64,000 nt of DNA from Lindgomyces ingoldianus (Eukaryota > Ascomycota > Dothideomycetes > Pleosporales > Lindgomycetaceae), in NCBI RefSeq assembly GCF_010093535.1, contig NW_022985182.1:252749-316748 (forward strand). The letters are read 5' to 3'. Below the pieces are notes generated by a model, which worked only from the letters and a program-made list of their open reading frames with translations, was not told where the DNA came from and ran no database searches. The position numbers and the translations under genes were made by a program. Positions 44,141-55,361 of the stretch are shown in pieces (positions within the stretch are counted from its first letter, which is position 1; each line of letters opens with the position of its first letter).

Positions 44141-45273
44141 CTAACCACTCCAAACCGGTGGGCCAGGAGGAACATACGAAAGCAGCTTCCTCCCAGCATT
44201 TATTTCACCAGAAACCCAAATACCTAACCACAAATTTCAGCAGCCCATAGGAAGGTTAGATATATAGGGTTGCGTACCTGGATCCATGAGATCATAAGTC
44301 CCAGGAAACTTCGCGAATTCAGTGGGAGTTCCTGCTTTTAAATGAGCATCTCGATTTGTAGATGATAATGTAGAATATCTCTTACCCCCTCCTGGACCCA
44401 TAACGTTGACGTGGGCACAATTGACATAAAATTGTGCACTTCCAAGCCCTGGCAAAGGCCACATTTGCTCTATTCTCAGCAAATACTTGCCTGGAGGAGT
44501 AGTTCTGGGGATGGTGAAATTGTACTACGAATCAAGGAGAGAGATGTTAGCTAGTTAAATCTTAAAATGCGAGATAAGGAAGTGGGATACCGTACTTCCT
44601 TTATTGTAATGCTAGCAAGCTTCCACGCAGTATCGCTTGCCGCACCAGCTGATGCAATCTTGAACCAATCTCCATCACCGGCGTAATCTGCGAGTGTCTT
44701 TCCTTCCGGGACTTTCGACATGTAGATCTGAGTCGGGCCACCGTGGAAAATGCTTGGAGGGTATTCCTACGATCCCAATATTACCCCTAAGATCATTTTA
44801 AGAAACAGGTGACTTGGCCTACTGTATTTGGCAACGGGATGTTCGCCACTCTAAACCCAACCTGGTCACCAGCGATTATGTCCGCTGTTTGTGTCTTATT
44901 GGCAGAATCGATGGCTTTGCGACCACAGGTAATGCTGGGTTGGTACATTTCATCTCCGGAGTACTGTGGCCAGAGTTTGTAGAGTTCGTTTGGGTTGCTG
45001 CCCATAGTTGCCACATCCCTATTTTTGGGGCGCTCGTTAGTCTTTGAAAAATTCAAATATATCGTCATAAATGTCATACCGAACGTATTGCCATTTCGCG
45101 GACTCGGTGCCATTTACTAGAAGATGAGCGAAGACGTCTGGAGATGACCGTTAGTACCGAAATTTCATAAAATATACAGTCTATGAAAGCGCCATGGGGA
45201 GGTAGCACTTGCAATGCGCCGAGGTGCTTTGAAAGAGCAACGGAATTAGTGTTAGCAAACTAGTCCAATTCAT
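44141..45273 (-). CDS. AA9 lytic polysaccharide monooxygenase, seven exons with a GC-AG first intron
   Basis: Exons 45273-45213, 45137-45080, 45018-44823, 44766-44596, 44524-44386, 44334-44278 and 44223-44141 join in frame to 254 aa. The signal peptide TSLLTLIPLLFQSTSA is followed by HYVFAHLLVNG, so mature residue 1 is the copper-binding His20. Other AA9 features are KWQYVRDVA, FHGGPTQIYM (second brace region), WFKIASAG, FTIPRTTPPGKYLLRIEQMW, QFYVNCAHVNV and a C-terminal DPGIWVSGEI..YVPPGPPVWSG. Intron 1 uses a GC donor (GCAAGT) with a TACTAAC branch and CAG acceptor, and it splits the codon right after His20. The other six introns are GT-AG and short. It belongs to a different AA9 subgroup from the 38863 gene. 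Confidence 0.9.
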
Positions 45274-46335
45274 GTTTGCTTATGGTACAACTACCACTCA
45301 AATGAGGCAAGTTTATCGATCGCAGGTTGTTGATATTTTGCTAGGTGCTACCTTCCAAGGTTATATTTCCGTCCTGCGCTTCCAATGTTGTGCGGTTCCG
45401 TTGCTATGTGACCTAAAATACACAGCCTTGCGACCCATGCATCATGTAATAACTATTGATTAATGACACAACAGGGTGGCGGATCCTGATACCTCAAGTC
45501 CAAAACTTGCATTGTGATCCTGCCTTAGCATAATTGGGGAATTGTTCGTATTGACTGGAGGTGGAAGCGTGTAACCCATAACGATAGGCAGCATAGGCGC
45601 CGTCGATTGCATGTCGGAAAAGTCGAATTCAGCGATGCGCCCGAAGTTCCGACTCTCCGCGCTACTGGATTGTAGGGTTTAATAATGCCTTTGCATTGGG
45701 TTAGATGTGTGACTCTTGAGGCAAATTTTACTTCAGTGGTAACTAAATTTTTGCACATGGTGAGCTGTCATTAAGATCGATCTCCGGTACAAAGATTTCA
45801 AACTTAAAATGTTCTAGTAACCAAAAGCAATGTCCCACTTACAATTCTGGTTTCTCGCGCGACTTTGCAGACGGTATTGCGAGTACCAAATCTAGAGTCA
45901 GGCCCCCTACTCCGCAATATAATTTTCCTAAAGTGGCTGTGTTCGGCTCATGCAATACATTGGCTGACTCATGGTTCCTTGGGTGCGTCTTTGTTGGAAT
46001 GTCTGCAGTGCCGCAAGGCTACAGCACATGATAGATTAAACGCCACGTTGGTACCAATCATAGAGACTCTTTTAATTATACGACAACCCTAATGCGTGCT
46101 TCCAACTGCTTTCTGATTCGGAAACAACGAGGAGTCCTAAGGGAAAGAAGCCGCCAGTGTGGATCCGGGCTATGCTACAGGCTGACTGTAAAACATATAT
46201 ACTATTCTGCACGCGAATCAATCGTTGGTTGATTATTTGGACCTTTTTGGTTGCGATAGCGGAGTGGTGCGGAGCCACGTCCTTACACACTACCGATTTT
46301 CGATGTCTTATGCTAGTAGCATCCTCGAATCTATT
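45274..46335. other. Gene-free stretch
   Basis: Only short frames and no domain resemblance. It includes the promoter of the minus-strand LPMO. Confidence 0.35.
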
Positions 46336-46542
46336 TGTTTGCAGTTACGGAGCTCTCAAAGCTCTAGTCACCTGACACTACTTTCACCTGCCGCTGCTTA
46401 GTTACGTCACCTGCTGCTGTCTAAGCTAGTGGTAGGCTTAGGTCACATGACAGGTTCACCTAGTACTATATAAACCTGTAGTTGCCCTCCTTTCGCAATC
46501 AATCCAGTTCCTCATACCTCTAGTACCCCTCCTAGCTTCACA
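46336..46542 (+). repeat. Solo LTR, copy 3 (207 bp, TG...CA)
   Basis: Starts TGTTTGCAGTTACGG, ends CCTAGCTTCACA, with TATA (CTATATAAACC) then CTCCTTTCGCAATCAATCC and CAGTTCCTCATACC, collinear with the copies at 10840 and 11551. Flanking pentamers are CTATT and TTATT (one transition apart), an aged 5-bp target duplication. It is the most complete copy, containing about 60 bp the others lack near its 5' end. It fits a Copia-type LTR; no internal region is present. Confidence 0.7.
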
Positions 46543-47899
46543 TTATTACTTGTTTCAATGAAATAGGATCTACACTAACGACCTTCTGTGACATGTGTTG
46601 TAATCCAGATGAAACCCCCTACTCCAAGGATAGTATGGCAGATTGGCACGTCGTGTTCGATCTGGAAGATGTCCTGCATACGACGCTTGATATAGACCGT
46701 ATGAATCAAGCCACGCGTTCTTCTACAGGCGCATCTAGAGCAAACTAGAGTGAAGACCACAACAAGGGTTGTCCTTCAGAACCAATGCTAATCGCCAGAA
46801 GACACGCAAATGGGTCGAGGCAATATCCATGGCATATGATGACAATTGGCATGGATATACTGAATATTATGAGTACAAAATCAGCTAGGAAACGCTCCCA
46901 CCATCAGTAACTTCTTCCCCAGGGTTACAAAAGTACGCTGAATCTAGTGATACCCAGGACTCCGCTCTTGTTCTTAGGAATCATGACGATGAGGCCAACT
47001 AGACTAGTCAACAGGACAACGTTCATCCGGCTACCGACTTCAACGCAACAAGAAACGGCAAGGTGCCATGGAAATTCCTAGTTCATTACCCTTTCTCCAT
47101 ATCTCTAGTATCATAGAGGGGGCTGGCTAGCTCAACTTGAGGGCCACAAGCGCGTCTTGCCTCGAATGACCCCGCCCTGAGCTCTACTACAGCTGCTAGC
47201 AGCCCACATTAATTGTCGTAGATAGCCTCTATAAGAGTGATATCTCCCGTAGGTCTCTCATGCTGGAATAGTGAGGATTCATTAATATATGTCGCATGGT
47301 TTCTGGATCCATTCGCCGTAGCCACCTTCGATGGCAAGAAAACGCGGAAGATGTGCGTGATAACGAAGACGCTCAACCAATGTCCCACTTACACAGGAAC
47401 AGCACGTCCAGAAGAAAGCTACTAATAGCTGGATAGGCGGGTGACCGAGGACAGCGTACTGGAGGTTCAAGTTTTGAACCAAGGACACTAGGGAATGGCA
47501 AATTAAGCATTTGTTGGGGATTAGCGCTGTCATGGATAAGCGAGAATTGCATACTGAGCGCATGGGATTCTTTCAAGGTTCTAATACAGCCCAGGAACCC
47601 GCTTAGAGAGGTGAGAAACGGAGCCAGAAATGTGTTACGGTCTGTTTACTTTCTGTTCTTCCAAAAGCTCTCCAGTAACGTTAAATTTTAAGAAGCGGGA
47701 AAATGAGTTGATGGGAAGCAGGGATGTCTGTCCATCCTTCCAAATCGAGGCTGGTCATGAATGTGGCTTGACACATGGCGCGTGCGCACCATGACGTACA
47801 TCTCTTATTATCTTGATCGGCCTAACTATTGGCAAACAAAAGCATCATGGAATTTTTCCCCTCCTAAAAGGAATCCTATTCACCTACAACTAATTCATC
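46543..47899. other. Gene-free 1.35-kb stretch
   Basis: Begins at the solo LTR and ends at the DUF3292 gene. Only short frames without recognisable domains are present; possibly decayed retroelement or host sequence. Confidence 0.35.
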
Positions 47900-50135
47900 A
47901 TGGCAAATACTGGCATTGTCTACAAGGGCCTTCTCCCAATCCCTCACCAAACCGGCCTGGAGAAGAAAGAAACGACTACAACTGTTAGAGACACACCCAC
48001 CGTGAGCCATGCTTTGGCAATGAAGAATCCAGAACAGAAAGGTGCTGCTCAGGTTGAGCATGATGAAGAGGTTGTGAATCTGGGGTGGAACGAGCCTGAT
48101 AACGCAGTTGCGAGTCCACTTGTTGGCGGTCTCGCGAATGACGATCTTTGGATACTTGTCCGACGTTTCAACAAAGAAAGGCTGTATTCCAAGGAGTTTA
48201 TATCACTAGACTGACATGATTTGCAGCAAATGTACCATGTCAAGGAAATTCCAAACCCACCTCCAGGCGGCCTGGACCTGAACATCGCTGATGAAGAGGA
48301 GTTTTCTCCAGACAAGTTAAGAAGCAACATTGAGCGCTTGTACATGACGATCGTAAGTGTCTTCGACGCGTGGAATCGAAATAAGACTGACTCTTTGCTC
48401 AGGGTATTGGATTGATAGGTTTTGGCAAGCAGATTGTGAGACTTCGATCCTGGCGAGAAATGAGGCGGACAGCTACGTTCTGCACTGCCTACTTTATCGC
48501 CTGGATATTTGATCTTCTCATGCCGCTCTTCGCAGTCATGGTGATCACGCTCATTGCATACCAGCCATCTCGCGCGATCATATTTCCTCCTACCCCCATT
48601 GCGCTAGTCGACGGTAAGACCGGCGGCGTCCAGAAACCAAAAGCTGGTGTGCTCGGAAGTCACAACAGCGCCACAGGAGCACCGGAGAACCACAAGGGAG
48701 AAGCCGTTGAAGCAGAAGCCAGCAACTTCGTCAACGAGATTGCTTCTGTGGCACTAGCAAGTGCAACTGGCAAGCATCCTCAAGGAGAACCCCCCTCTGA
48801 AGATGGATCCCCCGCAGACTCCTTCCCTGATCCGACGGCCATTGCTATCGGTGCGGCTGATGCAAAGAAAAAGGCCACAGGGGGAACCCCAGCGAAGGAG
48901 CACGACAAGACGAAGGTACCAATGGAGACAGCCATGTGGACAAAGATGCGACCGATAATGCATAGCTTGGCCGAAGTTGTTGATACCTGGGAACGGTTTG
49001 CTAAGTAAGTAACGACTATCATTCCAGGATTGCCTTGCTGAATTGTTGCAGTGCCCTTGATCCTACATCACCTTTCCCTAGAGAACTTTATCGACTTCGA
49101 ATCGCGGCTCTCGTGGTACCTGTGCTGTTGGCCTCTATCTTTGTTACCTCTTACATGTTCATGAAGGGTGTGACCTTTGGCGTTGGCTTTGGTTTATTCG
49201 GCGACCCAATAATCTCTCGCGGCCTCGAACTTCTGAATAATAAATTCCCCAACTGGCAAAAGATCCTTGAGCTACGGAAGTGAGTCAATTGGTCATCCTT
49301 GTTTAGTTGAAATTCCTGACATCCTTCCAGCACTGTTTTCAAAGGCGTTCCAACAAATGCTCAACTCACTTTGACACTTCTCCGGATCAGCGAAGCTAAC
49401 AAAGCTCCTCTTCCCCCACCACCTAATATCCACGCTCCTCCACCCGATGAGCCCGCCGATATTAGTGAACAAGAGCTTCGAGCTACAGGTGAAGATTACC
49501 CATTCAATGCTACACAAGCGGAACTTGACGAGGCTATGGCTTGCGATCCGACTGTCGCCCACGAGACTGTAGGCGAAGGCATCGATGCCTCGAAGAACGT
49601 TAAGCACGGCAAGAAGGGAAGTAAAATTCTCGGCTTCTTCAAGGGCACCGTTAAAGGTGGTGTCGAGACAGTGATCAGTACAGATAAACTGAAAGCTAAA
49701 GTCGGAAGCGAGCATGCGAAGAACAGACTCGGTGTCGTGCCAAAGCGTAATGAGGATCTTACATCCGGCCCTGTTGAATTCAAAGCTCGCTTTCATGGTA
49801 AGAAAGGTCATGTTTACATTACCGCCAAGGCAACTATTCCATGTGTTGCTTTCTCAACGGATAACACCGTCGAGAAGATGGGTTCTCTGGAAAGAGAAGA
49901 TCTGCACCCTATTTGGACCATCCCAGTTGGCGATATCATTGAGATGAGAAAGGTCGGCGGATATGGTTGGAGGGCGAAATTGGTAGTTGGATGGGCGATG
50001 GGTAGGGAGGTCGCTGATGGTTTGGAGATTGTGCAAAGAAGCGGCGCAAAGACCAAGGTCACTGCCATGCCGCTGAGAGATGAGTTGTTTAACCGACTGA
50101 TTGCGATGGGTGATCAGAAGTGGGAGTGCTGGTAG
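47900..50135 (+). CDS. DUF3292-family membrane protein, first intron with abnormal donor
   Basis: Exons 47900-48175, 48227-48352, 48403-49004, 49052-49279 and 49331-50135 join in frame to 678 aa. The layout is that of fungal DUF3292 proteins: a soluble N-terminus (LLPIPHQTGLEKKETTTT; LWILVRRFNKQMYHVKEIP), a first membrane segment pair (FCTAYFIAWIFDLLMPLFAV, MVITLIAYQP), a charged Ala/Gly/Lys-rich linker, a second hydrophobic region (LVVPVLLASIFVTSYMFMKG), and a C-terminal GRAM/PH-like domain (SGPVEFKARFHGKKGHVYIT to WAMGREVADGLEI). The function is unknown; the architecture suggests organelle membrane contact or lipid binding. Introns 2-4 are GT-AG. Intron 1 (48176-48226) starts GAAAGG rather than GTAAGG; without removing it the frame ends at TGA 48212. 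Confidence 0.82.
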
Positions 50136-51839
50136 TTAGATATTTGATTCAGAATTCGTGGCACAGAACGGAAGTACATTGTGTCTTTGGAGTTAGGTTG
50201 AAGAAATGCTAATACTTTTCCTGGTCTTGTAACAAAATGAAATACTTGTTACGTAAGCCTGATGGTGATGCAGTGGAAGCTCTAGGGCAGCCACGTTAAG
50301 TTAAGAGGTACATGCACTAGTAGATACTTACTTGGCTTGGTTATATGCTGTGGCAGAGAAGTAATCGATTATGTAGTACTCTAGCTGATAATCTTATTTG
50401 CTTACTTTTGCAAGCTAAGTTTGCAGTATGGGCGCGAGTAAAGGTCATCCAAAGACACCATAGATCGTTTTCACGTTGTCTTAGAAACGCCACACACCGA
50501 TGCCTCCTCATCTGCCTCCCTCCATCTGCATAACCTTCCCATCTATTCTCCCTCTCTCTTCTTCTCTCCCCTCTCCCTCTGCCGAGAATTCGACTCTAGG
50601 ACGGTTGATTGCTTCAATTAGTTCCTCGCTGCGCTTTGGATCTTTTATGCTCCAACAGATCTGCATCAAGACTATCTTCTATACAGTAACTTGGGGGGCT
50701 GCCCAATCAAACCAATGCTTGGCTTCTTTTGCTTGCATATATACCTCATGGTCCCTCGGCCCCACCGCAAAGCAATATATCACTTCTCTCTATGCTTTCA
50801 ATCTATCAGGGCTGTTTCATAAATCTCGCCGCAGCTTGCACTCATTATAGTGAGAAAGACTTATTTTCGGTGCGGGACCCTCGGTGGTATCTTAGCCACT
50901 CACTCATTCAAGATGACTTTGATGGGGAATAGGCACGTGTCCTCTTCGCGCGTTGATGTTCGTCGGTCGGATTTTACCGCTCTACACGCATGGACGGATC
51001 ACGCAAGAACGCATGATGCCAACAAGACTATTAGGTTTAGGTCTTATTTATAGTGTGGGCGTCGCAGCCTAGAAAAAAATGAGTTCAAAAATGCCAAAGC
51101 CCCAGACCCGTTTCTCTGTTCACGCTGATTAGAGCCGGGTAAGTTGTTGAGTGGCAGGTTTACCGTAGTCGTGGACCTAAAAACATCACCACCAGCGAAA
51201 TCTAATTAAGAAGGTAATCACCGTCTATGGTATGAAATTCGATTGAAACATACTAATACACTCTTGACTTTCAATTTTGATGGGCTGATTGCCATATCTG
51301 GCATAATCTCGCGAATCCGGGTTCGCACTGGCGTGGCTGGTATTGGGAGCCTTACCCTTACGTCCACCATAAGCTCTGTTGAAGGAAAAAATTGGATTCC
51401 GAAACAATCACTGAACTAGGTTAGTAGCCGCCCTGGTAAGGGCTCTTAATCGAGGTGATATCCGTTGAGAACGAAGGCCCTAGGAGCTTTTTAATTCACT
51501 CTCCCCATTGCGCAAATCGAGTTCTATGAGTCCGGTTACTTCATGCTAAAGTAACCTATTTCTTCAAAAGTAGGAGCTTCAAACTCCGTGTTTGTTGCGT
51601 GCCGCTCAAGTCTCGCGCGGAGCCTGGATTGCTCTTCCTCTTTGCTCTAGTGAATCCAATGAAGAGTACCACCTATCGGGCTACCCCTTATTCCATCAGC
51701 CAAATCTCCGGGAGCATATGACCGAATAAGTTACATCGAATAAACACAGATAAAAGTCTCGGCGTCAGAGGTAGTTCTTCCACTTCAATATAAGGAATTA
51801 TGAATGATTTGTAACAGCAGTCAAGGTAACAGCACACAT
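50136..51839. other. Gene-free stretch
   Basis: No supported gene. A CT-rich tract (50520-50580, TCTCCCTCTCTCTTC type) is the only notable local feature. A GCGAATCCGGGTTCGC hairpin lies near 51310. Confidence 0.35.
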
Positions 51840-53478
51840 CAGCGTAACCAATGGGAAGTAATACGATTCGACTGCGAGTTTTCAACCGCCCTACGACTCG
51901 GTTTGTTAGTACGATTATACGATTACTAGAGGAGCAGAGGGGACTACGAGTCGTAGTCGGTACGAACTAATTCACCGTACTTACAATACGATTGCCAAAA
52001 ATCAGTTTGTAGTACGATTAGATAGGGCGGATTTTATGTGATTGACTAACTCACTAAGCTCACTAGCAACTAGCCTATGATAAAGCTAATTCTTTTGCAG
52101 CTGTAGCGCTTAAATTGTTGCTCTACTAAGGAGATTCCTCTTAAAAGTAACAGTCCTTCTGCCTCTAGAGAAAGCTCTCTTGCAGTCGCAACTAGTAGCT
52201 GGTATGGAGAAGAAATCAAGGGCTATCTTGAAAACGGTAGGGTACCGTGAACGACTAGGTGATTCCTCACTGTTTTTTTCATACAATTATACTAAGAGGC
52301 AATACAGAAAACTCTGCTAGTTGCACTGCCTATAGCCCTTGCGTGTCTTGCATGACAGCGTTTCCAACAGGAAGTAGTACGATTAATACTTTTGCTCCAC
52401 CTACAATCACGTGAGGCAAACAAACGTAACTACATTTTTAACTATTACAATTTAATTAATAAGGCTTAAAAGTAAGTAGTATATAATTAAGGTAGAATTT
52501 TTTAAGGTTGCATTCTCTAACGCGCGTAAGGGCCAGGGGAGCGTGTTTGTGCCACTATTTACATGTTAGTGTAGCCTTAGAGCTTGCCCTGTACTACAAC
52601 AACCTTTCAGACAACCTTATCATAGCAAAAGATAACAGTCCCTTGTATAGGGAACCTCTAGATTAGTAGCTCTAGGTTAGTTAGCGCAACTATCCTGTAC
52701 TCTTTAAGATAGCACTTAATTTCCACAAGCTGCAACTGCAAGAGAGCCTTTAGTAAAAGGAAAAGAATAGTTACTATCTTTTAGGCTCTATAATTAAAGC
52801 TTTGCAACTCTAGAAGAACTAGCTACATTATAAGGTTATTTTTAGTAAATTAAATAACCTTACATGCTATATTAAGAGTAAGGGAGACCCTACTACTCTA
52901 AAAGCTTTAACAGTTACGTTATAACTTTTAGTAAAAAGTTAAGAAGTACAAGCAGCTTTAATTAAACTGTAACTTAATTATATTAACCCCTGCTGTTAGG
53001 TGAAGCAAACAAAAGTATATAATAAGTGAGACGTAACTTGTCTAGAAAGCCTAAGTCGAATCGTACTACTTCCTGATGGAAACGCTGTTGCATGAGCTGA
53101 GAAGGGGTCATATGGGAAGCGAGTCGACAAGGTGGTGAGATCTAAACAAGGTGGATTGAACGAGTGTATTGTATGGTCTGAGGAGCTTGATAGAGCCCTG
53201 AGCTGACTATATACTGTACGAGAAAGGAGCTATGCCTAATGAGTGAATAGTGCAGTACATGGGTATGATATCGCGTGAGACTCGTGCGACAGCGTGCTCT
53301 GTACGACGACGACCTCACCTCAGGCCTCACCTCAAACCTTACCACCAAAAGAGTCTATACAAGTCGTAATACGATATACTTTTCAGGCTTAAGTACGATT
53401 CGATACGACTCAGAGACTCACTACGACTCTACGATGCACGTGATCGTAACGTATCGTATTCTACGAATCGTCACGCTG
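51840..53478. mobile_element. Probable outer hAT-like element interrupted by a second copy
   Basis: The left end CAGCGTAACCAATGGGAAGT continuing AATACGATTCGAC resembles the terminal repeat of the inner element. The right end, read inward from 53478 on the minus strand, is CAGCGTGACGATTCGTAGAA. Both subterminal zones are crowded with TACGATT/CGTATCGT words, as in the transposase-binding subterminal repeats of hAT elements. Flanking octamers (GCACACAT and GCACGAGG) agree at only half the positions, so the boundaries are tentative. No transposase frame is present; the interior is A+T-rich and decayed. Confidence 0.4.
52356..53087. mobile_element. Non-autonomous hAT element, 732 bp, perfect 8-bp TSD
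   Basis: The left end CAGCGTTTCCAACAGGAAGT (continuing AGTACGATT) and the inverted right end CAGCGTTTCCATCAGGAAGT (continuing the same way) match over about 30 bases with one mismatch. Immediately outside both ends is TTGCATGA (52348-52355 and 53088-53095), an exact 8-bp direct duplication, the hAT signature together with CA-G terminal bases. The interior is A+T-rich with no long frame, so transposition would need an enzyme supplied elsewhere. Confidence 0.82.
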
Positions 53479-54255
53479 GCACGAGGTTCTCAGTGCTATT
53501 GATTCACACACTCATCGTTATCATCCCTCAAAGGGTTCAGCGGCTCTCACGCTTATCCAAGAGCCGTTTAGATTCTGCAACAAAAATAGGTGGGCACGCT
53601 GTAAATGGTTGTTGTGTGTATTGTATTTGTGATCAAGCTAAGATAACCTAGCTCTTCCGCAGATGAGTAAGTATAGTAGTAACGTATTCTTACAGTTGTA
53701 GTGGCTGTTACCACTAGCTATCCGTAGTGCCCAGGTTTAGTTCCCATGGGATATACCTTATACTAAAAGTGGCTATCTATTCTTTCTACGGCGTCCTTAC
53801 AGAATTTTCTCCTTTCTCTACTACAGGCGCACTACGCCAATTCCTAAAGCTATACCACTGAAGATTCTAGACCAGGTTGAAGAATGTAGGCCAGGGTCTC
53901 AAAAGATTTCCCGGGCTGAATCCACTCTTAGGTAACCCCGGGAGACGTTCATAGAGCCGTATAGGGAAAATGAGGCTAGTAGTATTACTGCTGAAGATGT
54001 AGTAGCCTAGCATGTTGAGCTCCTCCGGCGCGCCTAAGAGATACGAAAATCTACTGAAAGCGGCGTATGTATATAGCTACATGCTGTTGATCCACCCCAT
54101 CTGAATATAAAGACCTACAAGGTCGAATGGATGAATTGTACGTTTAACGACAGAAAAGAATCGCCATTAGCTCCAATACCCGACCCTTACCAACCTAGCC
54201 CGATTTTGTCTTGGGCCTGCCTGGGAGCTCTGAAAGCCCTACTATAAGTTAGTAT
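53479..54255. other. Gene-free stretch between hAT region and DUF1996 gene
   Basis: No coding frame supported. The sequence has normal composition and could be decayed host DNA. Confidence 0.35.
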
Positions 54256-55361
54256 TTATATTGCTGGTATCAGAGTATCTCGAAACATACATCCTAGAGT
54301 TTCCTCACCAACAAAGTCCTTGACTGTGCACTGGTTGGCGGCAGTCATAGCCTGCTTTTTAATAGCACCGCAGCCATCGTAGAAACACTCGGACTTGTCC
54401 ATAGCGCGCTGGAGCGCATCGCCTTTCCAGCCGAACATATAATCGGCATGGGTCCCATACCCGCTAGTACCCTCAAAGCTCCATACAAAAGGATTAGGCG
54501 CTCCTGAAGGCCACATGCTGTTGAACTGAGTTGTATCCCAGACGGTCTCGTAGGTCACTTGCGGTACACGAACAGGGTGAGACGACGGGCATGCAGGGGC
54601 GTTCGTGAATCCATCTGACTTGATCGTGTTGTACATGTGAGACTGGTGATCTGGGCTATCAAGATTCTTGCCATCCCAGCATCTACGCTCGGTTAGTATA
54701 AGCTTACATCTCGGGGTGAACTGGTTACTGACGCAGGGAAGTGGTGGGTAGTAAAGATACCGCCTGAGCATGGCTTGGTGGGGAAGTCGGGCATCTCTGC
54801 ACCTCTGTTTTGCCCTTGTAGGCATTGGTAACGTAGGCCGACGTGCGGACGTGAGCCCTCAGTTGGGCTGCCCACCGTCATACGGAAACCCTACAGAGTA
54901 TTAGAATCTCGAACGGGCTAAAACATTTCGGTTGACATTACTGGTTGGAAAGATTTAATAGGTTGCTGCTTCAGGTTATCCTTGGATAAGTCGAATTGGG
55001 TATAGTAGACAGTAAGTCCACCTGTGACACCATTCGAATTTCCTAATAGGGGCTGAACAGGAACAACGGGTACACGATGATAGGAACCATTGGTGGGATG
55101 TTTAAAGTATAAGACGGCGGTCCAGTAATTAGAAAAGTCCTCTGACATTTGGCAAGTAGTGCAGGTAGCTCTCTCGCTGACATCCCCCGTCATGGTGGCA
55201 TTGAAGGCGTTTCCACCAACGATGTGGTGAACGTGGGCGGACGGGTTCGAGCCTGGCTGGACCGCGGGGTCAAGGCGCTGAATGGTCAATGTAGAGCATG
55301 GAAAGCGAAGGCCGGCCTGAACATGCGCGATGAGCGCTAGCGCTACAGAGAGCGACTTCAT
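54256..55361 (-). CDS. Secreted DUF1996-domain protein
   Basis: Exons 55361-54942, 54890-54733 and 54682-54256 join in frame to 334 aa. A signal peptide (SLSVALALIAHVQA) precedes the DUF1996 domain: TIQRLDPAVQPG, then AHVHHIVGGNAF (the conserved HxHxIxGGxxF), TCTTCQMSEDFSNYW, GGLTVYYTQF, GFRMTVGSP, and CWDGKNLDSPDHQSHM. The family is extracellular in fungi, of unknown activity, sometimes joined to WSC domains; none is present here. Six or more cysteines suggest disulfides. The intron between exons 1 and 2 is short (51 bp, GTAATG..GTAG). The second intron uses the weaker donor GTCAGT with a TACTAAC branch. It lies in a repeat-rich neighbourhood. Confidence 0.9.

Noticed and set aside
45021..45079. 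Splicing the minus LPMO exon 3 at CAAAG before ACTAACGAG
   Set aside because: The phase does not fit; ACTAACG is the branch site and the downstream AATAG acceptor restores the AA9 frame (YVRDVATM).
51290..51330. GCGAATCCGGGTTCGC hairpin resembling a tRNA T-arm
   Set aside because: No acceptor, D-arm or anticodon arm can be paired around it.
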